From positions 1-6,694 of the forward strand of contig USQA01000069.1 in assembly GCA_900556695.1 (NCBI GenBank): a stretch of 6,694 bases of DNA, written 5' to 3'. A program made the position numbers and the translations under genes. Numbering within the stretch: position 1 is the stretch's first letter; each line of letters opens with the position of its first letter. Of this stretch, positions 1 through 4,896 are shown piece by piece. This DNA comes from an uncultured Clostridium sp. (GTDB lineage Bacteria > Bacillota > Clostridia > TANB77 > CAG-508). The notes under the pieces were generated by a model, which worked only from the letters and a program-made list of their open reading frames with translations, ran no database searches and was not told the DNA's origin.

Positions 1-684
1 TTCACCTTGATGTCCTTCAATGATTGCATTTGCCATTACATCTGCAATTAATTTTACAGCACGTATAGCGTCATCATTTCCAGGTATTGCATAATCAACA
101 TCCTCTGGGTTACAGTTTGTATCAACTAAACCTACAACTGGAATTCCTAATTTTTTAGCTTCTAATATTGCTATTCTTTCTTTTTTAGGATCTACTAAGA
201 ATATAACTCCTGGTAATTCTTCCATGTCTTTAATTCCACCTAAGTTTTTTTCTAGTTTTTCCATTTCTTTTTTTAGTAATATTACTTCTTTTTTAGGTAA
301 TACATCAAATGTACCATCTTCTGCCATTGTTTCTAAGTCTTTTAATCTTTGAATTCTTGTTTTGATTGTTCCAAAGTTTGTTAGCATTCCTCCTAACCAT
401 CTTTGATCAACATAGTACATTCCACATTTTAATGCAGCTTCTTTCATGCATTCTTGTGCTTGTTTTTTAGTTCCAACAAATAAAACTGTTTTCCCTTCTT
501 CTGCTTGTTCTTTGACAAAGCTATATGCTTCATCTAATTTTTTTGATGTTTTTTGTAAATCGATGATGTGAATTCCATTTCTAGCTTGGAATATATATTC
601 AGCCATTTTAGGATCCCATCTTCTTGTTTGATGTCCAAAGTGAACACCTGCTTCTAGTAATTGTTTCATTGCAACTACTGCCAT
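1..684 (-). CDS. rpsB: 30S ribosomal protein S2, C-terminus cut by window edge
   Basis: Component of the small ribosomal subunit that binds on the back of the 30S head-body junction and is needed for S1 recruitment and translation initiation in many bacteria. Translating the minus strand from 684 gives an unbroken 228-codon frame beginning MAVVAMKQLLEAGVHFGHQ, followed by the family landmarks RRWDPKMAEYIF, GIHIIDLQKT, FVGTKKQA, DQRWLGGMLTNF, LPGVIFLVDP, GIPVVGLVDTNCDP and IPGNDDAIRA. These are diagnostic of bacterial S2. The family usually runs to about 230-260 residues, so only a short C-terminal tail lies outside the window. The ATG at 684 is chosen because a GGAGG lies 8 bases upstream. 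Another ATG at 691 is in a different frame. tsf (EF-Ts) is the usual next gene but would lie beyond position 1. The gene has its own promoter and a structured leader, separating it from the preceding YvyF-like gene. Identification is secure. Confidence 0.98.
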   Translation of the reverse strand, partial: MAVVAMKQLLEAGVHFGHQTRRWDPKMAEYIFQARNGIHIIDLQKTSKKLDEAYSFVKEQAEEGKTVLFVGTKKQAQECMKEAALKCGMYYVDQRWLGGMLTNFGTIKTRIQRLKDLETMAEDGTFDVLPKKEVILLKKEMEKLEKNLGGIKDMEELPGVIFLVDPKKERIAILEAKKLGIPVVGLVDTNCNPEDVDYAIPGNDDAIRAVKLIADVMANAIIEGHQGE

Positions 685-692
685 TTTTCATT

Positions 693-697
693 CCTCC
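693..697 (-). promoter_or_regulatory. Ribosome binding site of rpsB
   Basis: GGAGG on the minus strand within GGGAGGAATG, 8 bases before the rpsB ATG. It fixes the start at 684. The TGA of a possible 13-codon upstream frame (729-688) falls between this site and the start codon. Confidence 0.9.
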
Positions 698-714
698 CTT
701 TTTGTTTTTACTTC

Positions 715-777
715 CACAAAGTTCTTCATTTTTTAGGACCTATTTATATAGGCACTTCCCTTAAAACTCTCTTTGTG
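715..777 (-). promoter_or_regulatory. Structured 5' leader of rpsB, candidate autoregulatory RNA
   Basis: The leader RNA can fold into nested helices. The outer helix is a perfect 7-bp pairing of CACAAAG (777-771) with CUUUGUG (721-715). Inside it, UUUU and AGG (766-763, 761-759, with A762 bulged) can pair with CCU and AAAA (737-731). The tip is GCCUAU/AUAGGU (753-748 with 743-738, one G-U pair) closed by an AUAA loop. The element lies wholly between the predicted transcription start (about 789) and the Shine-Dalgarno site at 693-697. Autogenous control through leader RNA is known for many ribosomal protein operons, including S2 in gammaproteobacteria. I know of no described S2 leader of this shape in Bacillota. 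The fold was made by eye and its function is inferred. Confidence 0.45.
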
Positions 778-795
778 TGTTTACTAACGTTCATT

Positions 796-825
796 ATTAT
801 AACACAAAACTTGCACTATGTGCAA
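796..825 (-). promoter_or_regulatory. Probable promoter of rpsB
   Basis: Perfect -10 box TATAAT at 801-796, with TTGCAC at 825-820 as a partial -35 box (first three bases match the consensus) separated by 18 bases. The predicted start is near 789, giving a leader of about 105 bases. The -35 region lies inside the hairpin that ends the preceding transcription unit. Confidence 0.65.
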
Positions 826-826
826 G
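806..826 (-). terminator. Probable intrinsic terminator of the ROK/YvyF-like unit
   Basis: Perfect 7-bp inverted repeat CTTGCAC/GTGCAAG (826-820 and 816-810) with a 3-base loop, followed on the minus strand by TTTT (809-806) and then GTGTT. It begins 17 bases after the stop codon at 844. The T-run is short and interrupted, so termination may be partial. The same bases carry the -35 region of the rpsB promoter, so the palindrome could instead be an operator. Confidence 0.55.
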
Positions 827-843
827 CTTTTTAATAAAATATT

Positions 844-1266
844 TTATCTTTCTTCTCCATTTTTTCTTCTTTTTTCTAAATCTATTAATAATTTTGATCT
901 TTCTTCTTTATTAAATCTTTGTTTTGAATAATTATCCATATTAGATAATTGTTTAATCAAATTTTGTCTTTTTTGTTCCCTTTTTATTTCATCTTTATCT
1001 TTCTCTTGCTCTTTGATGCATATCTTTTCTCCATCTTGAACTAACATCAAACTTCCTTCCTTTAAAAGTCTATCCATGACTTCTCTACTTATGCCAAGAG
1101 CTTGACTTACTTCCTGAAATTTAGCTTCAGGGTGTTTTTCCAAGTATTTTTTTATTGCTAAAATTTTAGTTTTATCATTTCCTAATTTTATACATCTACT
1201 GCATATATTTATATCTAATGTCTGCATAGAACCATTTCCACATGATTGGCAAATTATGTATGACAT
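844..1266 (-). CDS. Zinc-ribbon/helix-turn-helix protein resembling YvyF flagellar-operon family
   Basis: A 140-residue protein beginning MSYIICQSCGNGSMQ. Two CxxC pairs (C6/C9 and C22/C25) form a likely zinc ribbon. Residues about 34-72 (KILAIKKYLEKHPEAKF, then QEVSQALGISREVMDRLL) look like a small DNA-binding helix-turn-helix. The last 60 residues are highly charged and probably helical or disordered. This order matches the YvyF family, which in Bacillus lies in the comF-flgM region and is of uncertain function, possibly regulatory. The start is set by AGGAGG 7 bases before the ATG at 1266. A GTG at 1329 in the same frame would add 21 residues, overlap the end of the ROK gene and lacks a clear ribosome site. 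The gene follows the ROK kinase by 52 bases with no terminator between, so they are probably cotranscribed. No flagellar gene is visible here. Family assignment is from remembered motif order and is moderately sure. Confidence 0.65.
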   Translation of the reverse strand: MSYIICQSCGNGSMQTLDINICSRCIKLGNDKTKILAIKKYLEKHPEAKFQEVSQALGISREVMDRLLKEGSLMLVQDGEKICIKEQEKDKDEIKREQKRQNLIKQLSNMDNYSKQRFNKEERSKLLIDLEKRRKNGEER

Positions 1267-1273
1267 TTCTTTT

Positions 1274-1279
1274 CCTCCT
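1274..1279 (-). promoter_or_regulatory. Start-deciding ribosome binding site of the YvyF-like gene
   Basis: Perfect AGGAGG on the minus strand, 7 bases before the ATG at 1266. It supports the 140-residue protein over the longer frame that opens at a GTG at 1329. Confidence 0.85.
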
Positions 1280-1318
1280 CTTATAATAAATTTATTTTTA
1301 TATTTTATAGTTAGTTTT

Positions 1319-2227
1319 TCATTTATCACAAACAGCTCCTATGATTCCTGCATCATTTCCTAATACAGCTGTTTTTATTAAAACATTTTCTCTTCCTATT
1401 ATTTTTTCATTTTCTTTGTTTATCTTATCTCTAAGTCTTCCTAAAAATACATCTTCAAAATGTACGAAGCTTCCTCCAATGCCGATAACTTCAGGTTCAA
1501 ATATATTTATTAAATTGCTAATTCCTATACTTAAATCTTCAATATATTCTGAGACACTATTTTCTATTATTTCATAATTTTTATTTTCTTCATTATTGTC
1601 TCTTACCATTTTTAGCAACTCTTCGCCTCTAGTTGTTTCATCTAATCCCAAAGCATTTCTTAGTTTATTTTTAAATGATTTCATAGAAGCATATCTTTCA
1701 AAACATCCTTTTCTTCCACATACACACTCTATTCCATTTTTTTCTATAATCATGTGTCCAAATTCATATCCAGAGCGAGTTCCTGCTTCTAATAATTTTC
1801 CATCTAAAAATGCAGCTCCGCCTATTCCTGTTCCTAAAGTTAAAAATAAACTTCTATTATATCCTTTTAGGCATCCATAATTTTTCTCTGCAACAGCTGC
1901 GCATTTGGCATCATTTCTTATTATTATTGGTAATTTTATTTTATTTTGTAATTTTTCTACTATATCATAGTTTGTTACATTTAAATTACCACCCCATAAA
2001 ATAACCCCATCTTTTATAGTTCCCGGAGCAGCTATTCCAACTAATTCTATCTTATATTTTTTTATAAATTCTGTAACATTTTTTATAATGTATTCTTCTA
2101 TTGATTTTTGTATATTTGTTTTTTCTTTTTGAGTTAATCTTTTTTCTATCTTTTCCACAATTATTCCATTACTGTTAACAACTCCTATTGCAATATGGCT
2201 TCCTCCTATATCAATTCCTATCTTCAT
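1319..2227 (-). CDS. ROK-family sugar kinase, glucokinase-like
   Basis: A 302-residue cytoplasmic protein of the ROK family (ATP-dependent hexose or amino-sugar kinases). The N-terminal phosphate-binding motif is MKIGIDIGGSH (1-11). RNDAKCAA (104-111) carries the probable catalytic base D106. LGTGIGGA (131-138) is the second nucleotide-binding loop. YEFGH (154-158) gives the sugar-contacting E155 and H158. The zinc motif CVCGRKGCFE (168-177) has C168, C170 and C175, which together with H158 form the usual ROK site. There is no N-terminal helix-turn-helix, so it is a kinase rather than a ROK repressor such as NagC or XylR. Length is normal for glucokinases of Bacillota (about 300-320). The substrate cannot be read from the sequence: glucose is the default guess, while mannose, fructose or N-acetyl sugars are possible. 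No transporter or glycosidase is adjacent. The start is supported by AGGAG 5 bases before the ATG. It heads a two-gene unit with the YvyF-like gene. Confidence 0.93.
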   Translation of the reverse strand: MKIGIDIGGSHIAIGVVNSNGIIVEKIEKRLTQKEKTNIQKSIEEYIIKNVTEFIKKYKIELVGIAAPGTIKDGVILWGGNLNVTNYDIVEKLQNKIKLPIIIRNDAKCAAVAEKNYGCLKGYNRSLFLTLGTGIGGAAFLDGKLLEAGTRSGYEFGHMIIEKNGIECVCGRKGCFERYASMKSFKNKLRNALGLDETTRGEELLKMVRDNNEENKNYEIIENSVSEYIEDLSIGISNLINIFEPEVIGIGGSFVHFEDVFLGRLRDKINKENEKIIGRENVLIKTAVLGNDAGIIGAVCDK

Positions 2228-2261
2228 TTTTGCTCCTTTCTATATTTGAACATTTTTATCT

Positions 2262-2267
2262 ATTATA
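2262..2267 (-). promoter_or_regulatory. Possible -10 box for the ROK gene
   Basis: TATAAT on the minus strand (2267-2262), 34 bases before the ROK start codon. No good -35 box is seen at 16-18 bases upstream. A second TATAAT lies at 2320-2315, also with a poor -35. Either could drive the ROK/YvyF-like unit after the pilC terminator. In DNA this AT-rich, -10-like boxes arise easily by chance. Confidence 0.4.
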
Positions 2268-2361
2268 CTATCTATAATTACAATCTATATTTTATTTCTT
2301 AGAATTTTTTTATTATTATATAACATCACACTAGTAACCTACATAATTTTCTCTTAAAATT

Positions 2362-2404
2362 AAAAAAGTTGCCAAAAAGGTCCGTCCCCTTTGGCAATTT
2401 TTTT
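2362..2404 (-). terminator. Terminator after pilC, probably bidirectional
   Basis: Perfect 8-bp inverted repeat TTGCCAAA/TTTGGCAA (2397-2390 and 2376-2369) around a 13-base loop in which GG and CC can pair further. On the minus strand it is followed by C and then six T (2367-2362), starting 5 bases after the pilC stop codon. On the plus strand the stem is followed by seven T (2398-2404), so it could also stop opposing transcription. The loop side reads GGGGACGGACC on the minus strand, a GC-rich block that stands out from the surrounding DNA. Confidence 0.85.
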
Positions 2405-3752
2405 ATACTCCATATGCTGAGAACAAGAAATTTCCCATATAAACTTGAATACATGGCACTAATACTACAAGTACGAAGAATATCAATACAGCACCTACTA
2501 TTGCATATACAACTTGTGGTAATGCTTTCATTATTTTATTCATAATATTATCTATATCTATATCCATATATTCTACTAGTTTCTCCATCATTTCTGTTAA
2601 GTCTGTTTGCATACCTATTTTAAGCATTTCTGTTGTCATTGATGATGACAAACCTGATTTTTCGAATGGTTCTATCCATGATTGTCCTATTAATATATTG
2701 TTTATAGATGTTTCTATTATTGATAGCATTACATAGTTTTGTACTACATTTTTACTTACTTCTATAGCATCTTGAATTCTCATTCCATTTTTTAAGTTTA
2801 ATAACATAGCTTTCATTAATCTTGAAAAATCTAATGCATATATTAAAGGTCCAAATATAGGCATTTTGTATTTAAAATAATGGAAATTATATTTTCCCTT
2901 TGGTGTATTTATATAAAATAACACACCTGCAACTGCTGCAACTATTATAGTCACTGGAACATACCAATGTTTAATAACTCCATCTAAGAAGTCTGCAAAC
3001 CATAATGTTACAGCTGGTAATGTTTCATCTGTTCCTAATTCATCAAATATACCTTGAATAGCTGGTATTGCAACAAGTGTTCCTACAATAAGCATAACTA
3101 ATAACAAAGCAAATTGTACTATATTAGGAATTAAAATTGATTTTATCTTTTTGTTTAAAGCTTCACTTTCATCTAAATATTTTACTGCTTGTTGCAAAGA
3201 ATTTGTTAATGATCCAGATAGCTCCCCTACTTTAATCATATTTATATAAATATATGGGAATACATTTGAATAATATTCCATTGTTGTGTACATGTTTTCA
3301 CCGGCTTCAACTCCTGCTAGAATATCTTCTAAAATTCCTCTAAATGATAAGTTATCTGTACTTTCAATAATTGTTGATAATGCATGTATATTATTGAAGT
3401 TTGCCTTTTTTAATAGATAAAAGTTTTGAGTAAATATAACCAAATCTCTCGTTGTTATTTTTTCTGATTTTGCAAAATATAAATTTACTTTTTCCTTTGT
3501 TGTTAATGTTTTATTTTTTTCTCTACCTAATTGCGTTGTGTTAACGTTTTTCATTATTTCTTGTATATCTGTAACATTTTTCTTTTGTTTTTTTTGTCTA
3601 TTAGCTGATTTATAAGAAACTTGTTCAATTGCTATTGGCATTAAGCCATTATTTTTTAGAGATTTTATCAAATTCATTCTACTAGCAGATTCAACTTTAT
3701 TTCTAACAACAAGTCCTGTTTTAGTTACAGCTCTATACGTATATGTTGGCAT
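2403..3752 (-). CDS. pilC: Type IV pilus inner-membrane platform protein PilC (GspF family)
   Basis: A 449-residue polytopic membrane protein expected to form the platform on which the PilB and PilT hexamers act to insert or remove pilin subunits. The N-terminus MPTYTYRAVTKTG with NGLMPIAI at 35-42 is the standard PilC lead-in. A first GspF domain covers about 101-228 (FTQNFYLLKKANFNNIHAL, then IKVGELSGSL at 173-182). A second covers about 308-435 (FSRLMKAMLLNLKNGMRIQDAIE, then EMLKIGMQTDLTEMMEKL). Hydrophobic segments lie at about 210-232, 264-281 and 413-436, the usual three. The stretch 47-100 between the lead-in and the first domain is unusually long, lysine- and asparagine-rich and probably flexible, which explains a length above the typical 400 or so. 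The ATG at 3752 has AAGGAGG 8 bases upstream. Another ATG at 3760 is out of frame. It follows pilT by 20 bases and ends the cluster at a terminator. Confidence 0.94.
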   Translation of the reverse strand: MPTYTYRAVTKTGLVVRNKVESASRMNLIKSLKNNGLMPIAIEQVSYKSANRQKKQKKNVTDIQEIMKNVNTTQLGREKNKTLTTKEKVNLYFAKSEKITTRDLVIFTQNFYLLKKANFNNIHALSTIIESTDNLSFRGILEDILAGVEAGENMYTTMEYYSNVFPYIYINMIKVGELSGSLTNSLQQAVKYLDESEALNKKIKSILIPNIVQFALLLVMLIVGTLVAIPAIQGIFDELGTDETLPAVTLWFADFLDGVIKHWYVPVTIIVAAVAGVLFYINTPKGKYNFHYFKYKMPIFGPLIYALDFSRLMKAMLLNLKNGMRIQDAIEVSKNVVQNYVMLSIIETSINNILIGQSWIEPFEKSGLSSSMTTEMLKIGMQTDLTEMMEKLVEYMDIDIDNIMNKIMKALPQVVYAIVGAVLIFFVLVVLVPCIQVYMGNFLFSAYGV

Positions 3753-3772
3753 GAATGCATCCTCCTTATAAA

Positions 3773-4873
3773 TTATCTTCTATCTCTTTTTATTTTTAAT
3801 TGCATAATTGTTCTATTTAAAATTTCTAAGTTTTTCTCTTCTATTTGAGCTTTTGCTTGCTCTAGTGTTATTTTATCTTCTACAAATAGTTCCGCTAAAG
3901 AATTTATTAATCCAATACTTCCTTTTTCTAAATTACTTTGTATTGCATCTTCTATTTCTGATACACTTAATTTTTCTTTTCTTATAATTCCAGCTACTAT
4001 ATTATCTACAACCATAACTTCTGGAACCAATACAAGTTTTCCATCTCTTCCTTTTAATAATCTTTGTGAAACAACCAATTTTAATAATGATGATAACATA
4101 TATTTTATTGTTGCTTGATCTCTTACTTCATAGAAGTTAATCATTCTGTCTATTGTTTCAGCACAAGATTTTGTGTGTAAAGTTCCTATTACTAAATGTC
4201 CTGATTCTGCCATTTCTATCGCTGCTTCCATTGTTACTTTATCACGAATCTCTCCTATTACTAGTATATCACAGTCTTCTCTTAATGAGTTTTTTACACC
4301 ATCACTAAATGTTAAACTATCTCTTCCTCTTCCTATTTCCTTTTGTACAATAAGTGATTTTTTAGAATGATGTTTGTATTCTACTGGGTTTTCTAGTGTT
4401 AATATTTTTTTATTTTGATTTTCATTTATATAGTTTATTAAAGCATTTAAAGTTGTACTCTTACCTGAGTTTGTTTTACCAGTTACAAGTATTAATCCTT
4501 GTGGTTGGTATGTCATTCTTCTAACAATATCTGGTACACCTAATGATTCATATGATGGTAATTCATTTTTTATCAACCTTAAAGTACATAATGGAATATC
4601 ATCAGATAAAGATATATTAACTCTTAGTCTTATATCTTTATATTGATATGAAATATCTAATTTTCTTGTTGTATTAAATACTTCATCTTTTTCCAAATTT
4701 CCTTTTACTAAATAATCATATATATCATTCATATCTTCTGGTGTTAAAACCTCGCTATTTTCTACCGGGATTAAATCCCTTGCAATTCTAAGCATTGGTC
4801 TATTGTCACATATTAAGTGCACATCTGATGCATCCAATCTTATTGCTTCATCTAATATTGCATCCATATTCAT
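3773..4873 (-). CDS. pilT: Type IV pilus retraction ATPase PilT
   Basis: A 366-residue cytoplasmic hexameric ATPase of the secretion-ATPase superfamily that powers pilus retraction (twitching, DNA or surface pull-in). The N-terminal PAS-like domain carries LDASDVHL (13-20) and RPMLRIARDLIPV (25-37), as in PilT. The core has Walker A GKTNSGKS (132-139, K138), the Asp-box position LENPVEY (160-166), Walker B DILVIGE (202-208, E208) and the His box with H225 and H233 in AESGHLVIGTLHT. VVSQRLL (267-273) follows. PilT rather than PilB is indicated by the short N-terminus, the lack of the CxxC zinc pairs, and length close to the usual 340-370. The C-terminal AIRNLIRE motif is only loosely present (NIVAGIIRKEK, 291-301). 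Oddities are N162 where the family normally has Asp, and a KTNS P-loop instead of PTGS. The ATG at 4873 lies 10 bases after AGGAGG; an internal ATG two codons later is possible but poorly spaced. It sits 23 bases after pilB. Confidence 0.93.
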   Translation of the reverse strand: MNMDAILDEAIRLDASDVHLICDNRPMLRIARDLIPVENSEVLTPEDMNDIYDYLVKGNLEKDEVFNTTRKLDISYQYKDIRLRVNISLSDDIPLCTLRLIKNELPSYESLGVPDIVRRMTYQPQGLILVTGKTNSGKSTTLNALINYINENQNKKILTLENPVEYKHHSKKSLIVQKEIGRGRDSLTFSDGVKNSLREDCDILVIGEIRDKVTMEAAIEMAESGHLVIGTLHTKSCAETIDRMINFYEVRDQATIKYMLSSLLKLVVSQRLLKGRDGKLVLVPEVMVVDNIVAGIIRKEKLSVSEIEDAIQSNLEKGSIGLINSLAELFVEDKITLEQAKAQIEEKNLEILNRTIMQLKIKRDRR

Positions 4874-4896
4874 AATAAAAATTCCTCCTTTTATCC

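Noticed and set aside
744..794. 16-codon open frame starting ATGAACGTTAG at the predicted rpsB transcription start
   Set aside because: The ATG lies at or before the predicted start of the RNA, with no room for a ribosome site, so translation is unlikely.
1267..1329. N-terminal extension of the YvyF-like protein from a GTG at 1329
   Set aside because: It would translate through the AGGAGG of the downstream ATG and overlap the ROK stop. The extra residues do not resemble the family, whose zinc ribbon starts right at the N-terminus.
1341..2004. Plus-strand open frames opposite the ROK gene (78, 94 and 64 codons)
   Set aside because: They lie entirely antisense to a gene with clear family motifs, overlap each other, show Ser/Leu/Phe-rich composition expected from the complement of AT-rich coding DNA, and have no convincing ribosome sites.
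4173..4370. Plus-strand open frame of 65 codons
   Set aside because: Antisense to the conserved Walker B and His-box region of pilT; no supporting signals.
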